From Lepidostoma basale (taxonomy: Eukaryota; Arthropoda; Insecta; Trichoptera; Lepidostomatidae), in the NCBI GenBank assembly GCA_022606425.2, contig JAHDVF020000524.1, positions 806,001-870,000 of the forward strand: 64,000 nucleotides of DNA. The letters run 5' to 3'. Made by a program: the position numbers and the translations under genes. The notes under the pieces are model-generated. The model did not search any database and was not told the origin of the DNA. It saw only the letters and a list, made by a program, of their open reading frames with translations. Below are positions 40,800 through 50,889 of the stretch, one piece after another. The stretch's first letter is position 1. Each line of letters begins with the position of its first letter.

Positions 40800-40925
40800 C
40801 TGTTTTTTTATTGTAACACCTGATGATGCCAACATCGGTTGGCGAAACAGCTGTCGCGACACTCTCAGTGAATAAAAATAAATTGTGATATTATAACAGT
40901 AATTTAAATTTTAACAGTAACATTT
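40800..40925 (+). repeat. HH-1 element, intact core
   Basis: Single plus-strand unit; AT arms TTTTTTATT (40803-40812) and AATAAAAATAAA (40873-40884) could pair outside the core. Core listed at 40814-40865. Confidence 0.7.
40814..40865 (+). ncRNA. hammerhead-like motif HH-1
   Basis: CTGATGA (40820-40826), one extra T, stem II GCCAAC/GTTGGC (40828-40833 with 40838-40843), GAAA (40844-40847), CAGCTG (40848-40853), TC (40854-40855). Stem I near the junction has G-C, then a C-A mismatch, then G-C. All invariant core bases are present. Confidence 0.65.
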
Positions 40926-41065
40926 TCACTTAGTATAAACCACTTTATTTGAGTTAGTAGCGCCTACCGGTTTCACTCTGTAGCGAGCTTCCTTAGGGCT
41001 ATACAAAAAATTAGTTTGTCAGTTTGTGTATAGGCCTTAGGAAGCTAATTCATAAAAAAAATGGT
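40926..41065. repeat. HH-4 inverted element
   Basis: Minus core 40957-41000: CTAAGGA (G5 changed), extra A, GCTC/GAGT hairpin, GAAA, CCGG, TA. Stem I pairs GCC with GGC next to the core. The partner arm at 41030-41050 keeps only TAGGCCTTAGGAAGCTAATTC. Confidence 0.55.
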
Positions 41066-41149
41066 AATAGAACTTCATAGTATACACACTTAAAGATTAA
41101 AAAAAAATAGAGTGACATTTCTAGGCGTTATCTAGCAGTGCGTTAATGG

Positions 41150-41462
41150 CGGTAGCCTTTCACATTGCATTATAAAGATCTTCTGCTTAATGCTTAAATC
41201 TAATCTTCATAGATGGCGCTGGTCTATAACTTGAAACTGACATGTGAATTGTGGTGTTAGATATTAACATATATACAACTTCCAAAAAATTGTGAGACAT
41301 GGTGGTCATAAGAAAGGTGGAATGGGGAATGTTGTAATTACATAAAGCGTGCGCTTAACCCAACCAATGACAGGTCATAAGTCCTGTAAACACCTCGATT
41401 ACCATATTCAGTTTCCGGTTTGCATCTTCGTCTCTATTGAGATAAAATGAATCCTTGAATTA
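41150..41462 (-). repeat. repeat X copy 2 (inverted)
   Basis: Inverted counterpart of 7225-7537, sharing for example TATATACAACTTCCAAAAAA and AACCCAACCAATGACAGGTC. Its right end reaches GAATCCTTGAATTA. A full alignment should give the element's ends. Confidence 0.6.
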
Positions 41463-41464
41463 AA

Positions 41465-41775
41465 ATAAACATATTTTTATTATATGTCTACCAGTTTCGA
41501 CCTTTTAAAATAAATTAATCAATAAACAGGTGGTTTTCACTATTGGATAGTGAAGGGTTATGTGTTGTGTTGTATCTTGTTCCTCGAAGTTCTCTAGCAA
41601 GTTGTTGTTTTAATAGGCAGTGTGAGGCGGGATGTTTATTGCAGGGATATCGTAATACAGATTCCATGAAAGGAGGCCACAATTGAAGAGGAAATAGGAC
41701 TGTCGGTCTAACAATGGCAGAGGTCTGGATTGAAGAGCGAGTAATTTGGTCAACACTTTGAATACCTGTACAAAT
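41465..41775 (-). pseudogene. coding remnant ending before a GAAACTGG word
   Basis: Minus-strand frame of about 80 codons from an acceptor-like TATTTATTTGTACAG (41770) to a stop near 41515, with words DQITRSSIQTSAIVRPTV and KQQLARELRGTRYNTT. Just after the stop comes GGTCGAAACTGGTAGAC, a half-hammerhead-like word. A retroelement whose reading frame ends next to a ribozyme-bearing repeat, as in Penelope-like elements, is one reading. I cannot show homology. A second frame (41807-41610) overlaps. Confidence 0.3.
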
Positions 41776-41850
41776 AAATATGTCATTTCCATAAAATGTA
41801 ATAACACTTCTAGAAAACTGGCATGTTCATTAGTATTAATTATTTAATAA
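41776..41850 (+). repeat. HH-6 right half
   Basis: TATGTCATTTCCATAAAATG, CTTCTAGAAAAC and the AGTATTAATTATTTAAT trailer. Confidence 0.5.
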
Positions 41851-42262
41851 GTCTGAAGAAATGGGTAAGTGTGCACCCATCCCTTCTTATCTGTAAACTA
41901 TTGGTCCCCAGCATGCCCAAGAGGAATGCAGTGGGATAAAGACACGGATAGCTACCAAACTCCCTCATGTAGAGATATCTCAGAAATCTTGGTATCTTGC
42001 TATGGTGATGCCGGTGGGGAGAGCAATCAAACTGCTGAACATGATCGCTTCGGAGATTGATGTCTTTCATATTCGTGAAAGTACATTCAGAAGACAAATA
42101 CTCTTGACTTTGGATAGTATCTTGTATTCCTAATGTCGAACCATCTCTCATGCGTTCCTGGTATTATATATTTATTATATTATACCTGTTCTCAATAGAT
42201 GCCTTAAACTATAAAAAATGTTTGTAATGTCTTTTGAGAAAACAAACTGATTTGATTTGAAT
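41851..42262 (+). mobile_element. LINE D 3' part (TTTGA tail)
   Basis: Longest LINE D copy. Broken frames include NYWSPACPRGMQWDKDTDSY near 41890-41955, then the trailer shared with 36220 and 6405, ending in AACTGATTTGATTTG. The clade is not identified. Confidence 0.55.
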
Positions 42263-42611
42263 ATGGAGTTACACATCATTGTTCAAGAAACAATAAATAT
42301 TTTCATTTACATTATTTATGAAACTAGTTGGGTTCAATTGAGGGCTTTTCTTTACAAAGGTACCAAAAGGGGTGTCATAAATGTAAAAAAATAAAAGTTT
42401 AGTAAATTTAAACTACGTTTATTACATTTTTAATTGACAAATGTTTCAATATATCTTCTTTTTTCCGGACGAGTGGAAAGATATTCTACAATTCTAACAA
42501 CCTCGTTCCTTTTTTTAAACGTTACATTCCTATCTTGGAAGTTTTTTGGTTTTTCTAAAGTTATATTAAAACATTTAATCAGAAAATATTAAGAGGAAAC
42601 ATTTATTTTAC

Positions 42612-42676
42612 GGAATTATACTTGAATACTATAAAACGTTCGTTTTATCGGGCCTAAAAAATGTGGTACAATTTAG
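42612..42676. repeat. long direct repeat, left
   Basis: GGAATTATACTTGAATACTA with following bases recurs at 43164-43251, bracketing the LINE A copy at 42680-43160. The right copy is longer by about 20 bp in its second half. Confidence 0.6.
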
Positions 42677-42679
42677 AAA

Positions 42680-43160
42680 AAAATAACTAACTAACCATCA
42701 CGCCGTCTCCCCGAAGGGTTTGGCAGAAATAATGGACTGACACACTTTTCTTTCCTGACATATTTCTCTCGCTTCCTCAACATTCATACTTCGTGTCATG
42801 CACGTGTGACGATTTCTCTGACTCTTCCCATGGCCGACATTCAATATTTGATTTATTTGATTGTGCCACGTCTTCCTCTATTTCTGGTTCTATTTACATC
42901 GTTAACATATAATTTTTTTACCATTCTTTCTTCTATCATTCATTCCATATGTCCAAAACATCTTGATGATCCTTTCATTATTTTGTTCATGACACCATCA
43001 TTGGCACCGCATTCACTTCTTATATTTTCATTCGACACTCTATCATACACAGAGTATGCACACATTCGTCTAAGAGATCTCATTTATTCTACTTTCATCA
43101 TTCTTCTGCCAGTTCCATGCTTCGCTTTCATTCATAAAGGTTATATCCATACATTTATAT
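42680..43160 (-). mobile_element. LINE A 3' fragment (TTAG tail)
   Basis: Minus strand, tail mirrored at 42684-42694. A small deletion near 42865 removes part of the GRPRKTWH region and another near 43082 the INAVEM region. It sits between 65-88 bp direct repeats. Confidence 0.8.
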
Positions 43161-43163
43161 TAA

Positions 43164-43251
43164 GGAATTATACTTGAATACTATAAAACGTTCGTTTTAT
43201 CAGGCCATCGCATTATGAATTTTTACTTGCTAAAAATATGGTTCAATTTAG
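43164..43251. repeat. long direct repeat, right
   Basis: Second copy of 42612-42676, with an insertion (ATCGCATTATGAATTTTTAC). Confidence 0.6.
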
Positions 43252-43985
43252 TGTGAAATTATAATTAAAATGTCCGGTCCCGAATGTGTTACGGGCAGAG
43301 ATTTCATTGGTAGCGTATTATTTCTGTTGTATTGCTTTAGGCGTATCACGCCCTGGCAGATGGTCCTCAAAGTGTTTTTATATTACAATAATTAGCCAGA
43401 CACGTTCACCGCGCAACCTGTGGGATGCAATGATAATCAAAATCCATTTACACATTGTGGACCGGCAATAGACATAATTATTAATTTGCCCAACCTGGAG
43501 TGATAAAAACTAGTTATTGCATGGTTTTATTTTCCTAACAATAAAACGTTTGTTTTCGATCAAATTAGATATTGTATGTTAAAACTTTTATATTCGTAGC
43601 AATCAGTTAAATTGGATGGTACGATGTAATGTGAATTCTTACATGTAAATATCGATTGTTTTTCACTTAAATATATATTTTTACGTAACTGCTTATCTGA
43701 CATGCTGGCGTGATATGAACGAAAGAATTTACTTGTCATCTTACGTAAATTTTATAATCTTAGGCAATCACGATTAGTGGAAGATTATTTTATTTAAGTG
43801 TAATTTCATTTTCAAAACTGCTTTATGAAGTAAAAAATTTAAATGCAATATCTGATCATTTATAAAAGCATAGGTACTAGAATTTTTTTTTTCATGCATC
43901 ATTAAATTTCCTGAAATTTTAATGCACGCATATTTTTATATTCTTTATTTTAAAATGTTAAATTATAAAACTCTGTTTTTATGCA
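43252..43985. other. no recognisable feature
   Basis: AT-rich to mixed; a GC-richer patch near 43280-43430 without readable family. Confidence 0.4.
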
Positions 43986-44004
43986 CTGTAATTTTATTTT
44001 TTAC

Positions 44005-44280
44005 ACTGTGCGAACCAATGGACTACTAAGACCATCGGAGATGAAGGTCCTAAGATCAATTACTGGAAAAACTCTCCGAGATCGTGTATCGAGACCGCAA
44101 CGTACACATAAGAAAAACTTGCGAAATATAGGATATCGTTCAGTGGAGTAGATCCAGAAAAAGATATTGGAGGGACCATGTAGCCCGAATGAATGGTGAC
44201 AGACTTGCATATTCAGCCGCTTATAAAATCCCTTCCGGACACCGCCCACCTGGAAGACCGCCTAAGGGATGGAAGTTCAC
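44005..44280 (+). mobile_element. LINE B 3' fragment
   Basis: Plus strand: the SEMKVLRSITGKTLRDRV-like region with a small tandem slip near 44090, then DHVARMNGDRLAYSA and HRPPGRPPKGW (the frame at 44189-44280). It is cut off before its tail by the next element at 44280. Confidence 0.75.
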
Positions 44281-44790
44281 ACTAAAAATATATTATTTGT
44301 GGCTTTTATGCCTTTGGATGAACCACCTGAAGAATAAAATATTTGACATGTGCATCCTCCCAGTACTGACATACGGGCTGGAAACAGTTACGTTCACAAG
44401 AAGAATAATACAGAAACTCCAATTGACCTAGCGCGCAATGGAGAGGAGGATGTTAAACATCAGTCTGCGAAACAGGAAGCGAAATGAATGGATCAGAGAT
44501 AGGACCAAAATTGCGGACGTAGTGTGCAAAGTGGCCTCGTTGAAGTGGAATTGGGCCGGTCATGTAGCGAGGACAACAGATTATCGATGGACAAGACGCA
44601 CCCTGGAGTGGCGACCGAGAACCGGCCATAGAAATCTTGGCAGACCACAAGCCAGATGGTCTGATGACATCAAGGGAGTGGCAGGAGGTCAATGGCACAG
44701 AGCAGCGAGAAATAGAGAATTGTAGAGGTCGAGAAGGGAGGCTTATGTTCGGCACTGGACGACTTAAAGCTGATGATGATGATGAATATA
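44281..44790 (+). mobile_element. RTE-type LINE 3' end (TGA tail)
   Basis: Plus strand: MCILPVLTYGLETVTFTRR, an AMERRMLNISLRNRKRNEWI region, LKWNWAGHVARTTDYRWTRR, RNLGRPQARWSDDIKGVAGG, then the trailer with TATGTTCGGCACTGGACGAC and a GATGATGATGA tail (44772-44785). One stop (TAG at 44429) separates two frames. Directly fused to LINE B on its left. Confidence 0.85.
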
Positions 44791-45350
44791 TTTTCGGATG
44801 AAGTTGGCGATTGTTTACCATTTACTGTCAGTATAAATTAGCCTCAAAGAAACAATTAATTCAGAATACATAAAAAATACACGATTATTACAACAATGCC
44901 ATTTCAAAATTCCTCAGAGATTTGATCAGCTAGTTAGGAGATAATGGAAACTGGTCGAAGAGAGAAACCCCAGCACCATCACAACTACATAATAATCAAA
45001 TTAATCAGATTCTAGAAAGTATGAATAGCGTAACCAAATTTACACGAAATCTCGGTATGTACGGCCAAAGAGAAAATGCTTAGAAATATTTTTTTCGCAC
45101 AATTATTTTATGAATTTTCTCATCAATCATTCTATTCCATTAACACAGAAGATGTATTACTTGCATTTTATTAGTTCAAATTCATTATTTAAATGCAACC
45201 TTATTATCGAATACGAACTTAATTATTTTATTTATTTTTTATTTCTTATTAAAGGATAACACCACCCTGACGCTCGAAAAAAACGGCATTAAATTAAGCT
45301 TATTTTTTGACTCGGCCATTAAAATATTAATTATTCTTTATTTTACGTAT
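44791..45350. other. no recognisable feature
   Basis: AT-rich spacer. Confidence 0.4.
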
Positions 45351-45351
45351 A

Positions 45352-45480
45352 CAATGGCGATGAGGTTCGCAACCCATCATTCCGCGTCGATGGAGTACCG
45401 CATCGATTAAAGTGTGGCAGTCCATTATTTCTGCCTACCCTTTCGGGGAGACGGCGTGATGGTTAGTTAGTTAGTTAGTA
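45352..45480 (+). mobile_element. SINE-B joined to LINE A 3' tail
   Basis: Head GATGAGGTTCGCAACCC (box-B-like), GCGTCGATGGAGTACCGCAT, then without coding sequence the LINE A 3' end GTGTGGCAGTCCATTATTTC and GACGGCGTGATGG plus TTAG repeats. Both head and tail are on one short molecule, which defines the SINE. Confidence 0.7.
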
Positions 45481-45739
45481 TAATAGATTTATAAACAATT
45501 TCCAATATTGAAAAAAAATAACAATAAAAATGGCGGAGATATGAGTCGCTCAGTGGAACCTTCTTTTTAAAATCCTTGCTAATGGTGTACATGATTTATC
45601 CGTCCAGCATTGTCTGAAAAAAATATATATTGCTTATTTAGAAGGGTAATAGCTAAGATGTGACCTAGGATTTTTTAGATTGGGTTCCGTATTCAAAAGT
45701 CATTCATATATTTTTTTAAATCAAAATTTTGATGGAAAA

Positions 45740-45975
45740 AGATTTTTTTTCAAACAGCTGTCATTTTCTCCAAAAAATGTTTTAATTCTATCCTGAGCAA
45801 TCCGCATCCAGACATTTCTCGCATTCTTCGGGATATCGTCGCGCCAACGCAACTGTGGGCGCCCAACTCCACATTTTGCCATTCTCTGGCACCAGCACCG
45901 TACTTGATCCATCTGTGAAGTGGATTTCCCGCTCTCATTCCGTCTTTTAGAAAGTTTTCCTCGAGAACGAGTCCC
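45740..45975 (-). mobile_element. RTE-like LINE scrap
   Basis: Minus strand: GVGRPQLRWRDDIPKNARN and WMRIAQDR, the Gly/Arg/Pro-W-DDI pattern that ends many RTE-type RT proteins, preceded by a shifted region. Confidence 0.65.
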
Positions 45976-46302
45976 GTGCAAGTGTTATTGTTTTTGTTTA
46001 TACAAAAAATACTAACATTTTTCTTGATTTCAAAATCTTTCATAAAACACGCTTCAAGTTTTCACTATGTTGCAATCAATTACCGTTTTAAATTATGCGC
46101 TTTTTTGTAACGCGAGATACAGCAAAATTTTATCATTATTTTCTCACCAGCGTGGTTAGTAGAGTTTGTAAGAAATGTAAACATGAAATAATTACAATAC
46201 TGGTACAACACTTGAACACGATTCCCAATGCAAATCGTATGCGGCGATCTCTTTCACAGAACACAAGGGGTGCCGTGTCTCTTAATGGTCATTTTCCTTA
46301 AC
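45976..46302. other. no recognisable feature
   Basis: Would be intron if the exon at 46303-46576 is real. Confidence 0.3.
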
Positions 46303-46576
46303 AATAATTTCTGCAAATAACTTCATACATCTCGAACCAGCGGAGTTCCTGGTCACCGGCGCCAATTATAGAATACCACGCCAATTGCTTAACGATTTTC
46401 ATAATATTCTCGGGGAATTTCGGGTGTAGGAAGGCACGAAGCAGATCGCGGGAGGCGATATCCACCATTAAATATTTGAAGATTATAAGTGCCGGAGAGG
46501 AAAATAATAATAACGCAATGAGAAGAAAACAAAAGCGTGCGTGACTGGATGATTCAGGGCAGGGGTACACAACATT
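46303..46576 (-). other. candidate host exon (274 bp)
   Basis: Best host-gene candidate. Minus strand: acceptor TTGCATTTTGTTTTAG ends at 46577; donor GTTAAG starts at 46302. One frame is open across the whole segment, starting in phase 0 and leaving one base at the end. It encodes a hydrophobic segment (FCFLLIALLLFSSPALII, likely membrane-spanning) followed by a charged stretch with HPKFPENIMKIVKQLAWYS and DQELRWFEMYEVICRNY. Codon use is balanced, unlike AT-driven chance frames, and no repeat family overlaps. I do not recognise the protein. Phase 0 at the start fits the end of the candidate exon at 47651-47755. Confidence 0.5.
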
Positions 46577-46850
46577 CTAAAACAAAATGCAATTAGTCGA
46601 ACGGATCTGGGGGAGAGAACACTTAAGCCTAATCCATGGAACTTTGGTTCAAGCCTATACACGACTCATTTTCTTATTTATTATAATATAAGTTATTATT
46701 TTGAACTATTTTCTGCTCGTATTGAAAATTGTATTGTATTATAAATTCCATAATCTTGTTTCATCTACTTAGTCATCTTTTCTTCATCAAAAAAACTATA
46801 CTAGCCGACTGGAATTTGACAAGCTTGGAATTAAATTAACAACACTGTTT
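46577..46850. other. no recognisable feature
   Basis: AT-rich, intron-like. Confidence 0.35.
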
Positions 46851-46854
46851 TAAT

Positions 46855-46970
46855 CCACTTATTTTTTTATATACAGCATGTTTCGGAGGTGACCTCCAAC
46901 CTCTGACACATGAGAATGGAGGTCACCTTCGAAACATGTTATGAATAAACATATTTAATAAATAAAAGTG
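46855..46970. repeat. HH-11 inverted pair
   Basis: Facing units: minus with GGAGGTCACCTCC, GAAA, CATG, CTG; plus with TGAGAATGGAGGTCACCTTC, GAAA, CATG, TT. The GGAGG/CCTCC hairpin serves as stem II. The CTGANGA box is only partly recognisable (TGAGAAT). Confidence 0.5.
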
Positions 46971-46980
46971 GAATAAAATC

Positions 46981-47345
46981 TTCTTCTTATTCTTTCTTGT
47001 TGTAGACCTATGTGGTCTGTTCTCCAGAGTATTTATCCTATTTTGAGGTAGATTCCCAGCTGTCCTTCCATCTTTTAGGAGGCCTTCCGCGAGGACGAGT
47101 CCCATGAGGCTGATTATGCAATGCAATATATGAGGGGAGTCTGGTGGTGTCCATTCTTTGAACATGGCCGTACCAGTCCCCTTTTCACTGTCTGCTCCAT
47201 TTTATAATATCCTCAACCTAACATATCTACCTTATTCTGGTGTTCCTCTTGCAATCTCTCATTGTCTTGCCTGCTATCGTCCTCAGTGTCTTCATCTCGG
47301 AAGTCCTCAAAACTTGTTTGGTCCTTACTATGTCTGCCCTTGCTG
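46981..47345 (-). mobile_element. LINE B 3' fragment with AAG tail
   Basis: Minus strand; tail mirrored as CTTCTTCTTATTC at 46981. Words from the trailer (ACCTATGTGGTCTGTTCTCC mirrored) and the IREICEV/WSRQ-like coding segment are present with shifts. It sits inside the presumed intron between the two candidate exons. Confidence 0.7.
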
Positions 47346-47650
47346 GAATTAAATATTGTTGTTAATTTATTTCCAAGGATATTACAATGGAATTTCACAG
47401 TGTTAACGCCTTAAATATTCAATAAAGGAATTTGACAAGTTTTCTTATTTTTATAACACGTACAAAAATACAGCTACTATCCTGGATACAAACAACATTA
47501 TATATTATTATGAACAAGAATATAAACGACCAACACAAAATGACTATGTAATACAAGTTAACTAAATTCCAAGTGTTAACGATTGTACAAAATAGAAAAG
47601 TGATTATTGGTGCGAATGAAGGAGCTGTCAACCGCACAGTTGACATTTAC
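47346..47650. other. no recognisable feature
   Basis: Mixed DNA below the candidate exon. The exon frame in fact stays open to about 47576, so a longer exon is possible. Confidence 0.3.
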
Positions 47651-47755
47651 AAGACCGGCTTCACGGTGTTTTGAAGGACCTGCAATTGGAACTCGAGAGC
47701 TCAGGATAGGAATGGCTGAAGATACTTTTTGAAGGCGGTCGAGATCCACCCAAAA
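47651..47755 (-). other. candidate host exon (105 bp)
   Basis: Minus strand. A textbook acceptor (TTCTTCTTCTCTCTGCCTCT then GCAG) ends at 47756; a donor GTAAAT begins at 47650. The 35-codon frame is open and in phase 0 at both ends: FWVDLDRLQKVSSAIPILSS then RVPIAGPSKHREAGL. An alternative donor further down (GTACAA near 47590) would extend it. Together with 46303-46576 this makes a compatible two-exon chain with an intron of about 1.07 kb containing LINE B. The protein is unrecognised. Confidence 0.5.
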
Positions 47756-48575
47756 CTGCAGAGGCAGAGAGAAGAAGAATAATGAATTGAACAGTTTAAA
47801 GATCAAAAGTTTCCCACCCCTGGAATCTGTCTTCACTCTCGAATACCTGCTCGCATCTGAGAGCCGTATTTACTCGGAGTACATATATATTGGGATATTC
47901 AAATTATTGCATATTGGCTCATTAAAACGGACATTCACAACAATAAATTTAAAGACGAATTCGTGCGATACTGGACCGCGTTAGTACGATACAAAACATC
48001 TCCATCTAAAAATGCGCCATAAATGTTTAGGTACGAGTGTAATTATATTACCTTGGTATGGGAAGCTGAGCTTTATTCGTGAAACTTGGGCAAGGTAAGT
48101 ATGTGAGACTTTAAAATATATTATTGCGTGAACAACGATGTAACATTCTTTATTCTTTTTCTCCAAGCACTTCAATATAGTAAGGCCACTGGTGGCCGCC
48201 ACGTAGGCGCACCATCAATACCGTAAGGCACTTTGCATAAAAAAAAAAAATTTGTTGTTAGCAACATCTATCAACTATCTTTGCAAGAAAAATAAACCTT
48301 CTGACGTTGGTCGATCTTACTGAAAAGAGGATTTTTGTACTAGTCGAGCGCTACGGTTACCACTTATGGTGAGATTGATATAAATGATCAAAAAGATATC
48401 ACCTAAAATAATTAAATTTCAAGTGATAATAGACGAGAACTGATACAAAATCCTTTGAATTTTTAATGTTTGCTTTCAATGAATTTTTTTTTTTATAAAA
48501 AGTTAGTTAGTTAGTTGGAGAGTTTTCTTGGGCGTCTAGTCTCAGGCATTCTTGTGACTTAGCCAGATGAATTGT
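47756..48575. other. no recognisable feature
   Basis: Mixed AT-rich; a worn TTAG run at 48503-48517 is a LINE A tail scrap. Confidence 0.4.
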
Positions 48576-48577
48576 AA

Positions 48578-49200
48578 CTAACTAACTAACTAACTAACCA
48601 TCACGCCATTTCCCCGGAGGGGTAGGCAGAGAGGATTGGTCGCCACAATGCTCTGTCCTGGCGTACTCTCAGGGTTCCTGTACATTCATACATCGTACCA
48701 TGCACGCACGTCGAATGTGGCCGCCTTTTAGTAATTGATTAATTTGCTCATGCCATGTTTTCCTCGGTCGTCCTCGGCTTCTTTTTCCACTCACGCTGCT
48801 TGTGTACAACTTTTTAACCACTCTAGTCTCATCCATTCGTTCCATATGTCCAAACCATCTCAGGGATCCTTTTTTAATTTTATCCATGATGCAGTCATCT
48901 GCCTTACATTTCTTTCTTATTTCATTGTTCGGTATTCAATCAAATAACGTTTTCCCGCACATTATTCTTAGTGATCTCATTTCTACGGCGTTTATCCTGC
49001 TTTCATCCTTTTTTGCCAGCTCCAAGCTAAAATTCCATACATGAGGATTGGCACTAGAACTCCATTGTGTACTGCCATCTTTGCTTCTGTGGATATATTT
49101 ATATTTGCAGTAATGACTTTTAGTGCGCCATTTATTTTATTCCCAGCACCAACTCTTCTTTCGATGTCTTTCTCCATTTTTCCGTCTCTTGTTAACATGG
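48578..49200 (-). mobile_element. LINE A variant 3' part (TTAG tail)
   Basis: Minus strand, tail mirrored at 48578-48600. A distinct subfamily: MDKIKKGSLRWFGHMERMDET, SSVSGKRSRGRPRKTWHEQ, and upstream an NGVLVPILMYG region and ERRVGAGNKINGALKVIT. The FGH-side frame is open for 72 codons (48887-48669). It differs from the other subfamilies in the KRSRGRPRK wording. Confidence 0.8.
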
Positions 49201-49855
49201 ATTGTATAGGCAACTAAAACCAGTCTGGAGTAGTCTTCTGATGAACAAGAGTTGGGTTTCATTGTCTGTTTATCTTGGTTATTTGGTTTACAGAAAATTA
49301 TATCAACATTATCAAACAATACTTAACTTATTTTTAAATCGTAACACGCTTTAAAAGAGTTTTCAAGTGCAAACATTAGAGTGTAAATATTTGATGTGAC
49401 TCCAACAAATCACAAAAGGGTATAATAAATCAATATACTTTTAAAATATAGCCCAAGAAACTCTTGGTCCTATACAAACTTGTATGTTTGCCTATACTTA
49501 TAATAACATTTTGTTTAATACGGGAGGTCTATCTTTATAGCAGGTAAATAACCCATTTAGTATAATAACAGTTGTAAGATAAGCAGGTCGATCGACTTTA
49601 GATTGGATTAACGCTATTTTAGGTAATATGTAAATTTGTTTCGTAAAAACAATCTGTTTATAATGGCTGTAATGTAAGGTTAGAAGTAATCAAAATTGAA
49701 TCGTGTTAGGGAGATGTTTTACTATGTTCACTGGTTGTTATATTACACCATAAAATATTATAACTTATACCCGTCTATTATAACATTATCGTTCGTATGA
49801 AATTATGTACCTCAGGTCACTGCAATGTTTTCGATCATTACATATTAAAACATAT
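49201..49855. other. no recognisable feature
   Basis: AT-rich spacer. Confidence 0.4.
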
Positions 49856-49857
49856 GC

Positions 49858-49956
49858 AACAACAGCAAAAAATCATCATACCGTTTCCCGCAGGGGTAGG
49901 CAGAGAGAATAAACCGCTACACTACTCTATCCTGACACACCTCTCTAGCTTCGTCT
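49858..49956 (-). mobile_element. LINE A 3' end scrap (TTG tail)
   Basis: Mirrored tail AACAACAGCAAAAAATCATC and GTTTCCCGCAGGGGTAGGCA; only about 100 bp. Confidence 0.65.
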
Positions 49957-50005
49957 TTCGTCCTCATTGATAAAACAGTGTTTAAAATTATTCTCACAAA
50001 AAAAT

Positions 50006-50694
50006 CTTCTTATTTTTCTTTCGGTGCCGGGTCAGGTCTTCCCAACGTTGGCGATCAGTACTGCGCCACTTGGAACAGGTTCTGAACTCTTGTTATTCCT
50101 ATCCACTCTTTGATGTTCTGCAGCCAGGACAGCTGCCTTCTACCAACTTCCCGATGTTCCTCCACTTTACTCATTAATATTAGTCGAAGAAGGTGGTATT
50201 TTTATCCCCTTAGCACATGATCCAAATATGACACCATTCTAACTTTCACAGTTGACAACAGCTCTCTATTGGCTCTGGCTCTCTGCAGTACGTCTGCATT
50301 ATTGACCCTATCGGTCCACGGTATACGGAGCATTCTGTCAATACCGCAGAATGCTCCGTATACCGTGGACCGATAGGGTCAGGAATACAGGCGTACTGCA
50401 GAGAGCCAGAGCCAATAGAGAGCTGTTGTCAAGTGTGAAAATTAGAAAGGTCTCATATTTGGGTCATGTGCTAAAAGGCAAAAAATACCACCTCCTTCAA
50501 CTGATATTAATGGGTATTAAGTGGAGGAACGTCGGGGAGTTGGTAAAAGGCACATTTCCTGGCTGCAGAACATCAAATAGTGGACAGGAATAACAAGAGT
50601 TCAGATCCTGTTCCAAGTGGCGCAGGATAGAGATGCCTTTGCTGTAGGGATCACCAACGTTGGGGGACCTGACACGGCACCGAAATAAGAAGAT
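50006..50694. mobile_element. LINE C head-to-head palindrome
   Basis: Minus-strand copy (50006-50337) and plus-strand copy (50347-50694) of the same RT C-terminal segment meet at a 9-bp spacer. Each arm ends outward with the protein end (VGITNVGG) and an A/G tail (AATAAGAAGAT). Arms encode RIPWTDRVRNTGVLQRARAN, a SYLGHVLKGKKYHLLQLI region and a worn Gly/Arg region. The arms differ by scattered changes and about 16 bp in length, so the palindrome is not brand new. Confidence 0.8.
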
Positions 50695-50759
50695 AATATA
50701 AAAAAATTGGAGCATTGATTTAAATTCACACAGTTAGTTTTAAAAAAGGACCATATATA

Positions 50760-50885
50760 AAATATTTGAAGTGCATTTTTTTTCCTTTGCGAGCGGTACT
50801 GCGTGCCTTCGATTCCCACATGGAGGCCTTAATCACAAGGTTGCCCCAATACATCACCCTGGCAGGCTGGCCGGGCGAATGCACT
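50760..50885 (+). repeat. tRNA-like SINE fragment
   Basis: Box-B-like GCCTTCGATTCCCAC at about 50807, followed by GGCAGGCTGGCCGGGCG. Box A (GAGCGGTACTGC) is weak. Not SINE-A or SINE-B. Confidence 0.4.
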
Positions 50886-50889
50886 GTTA

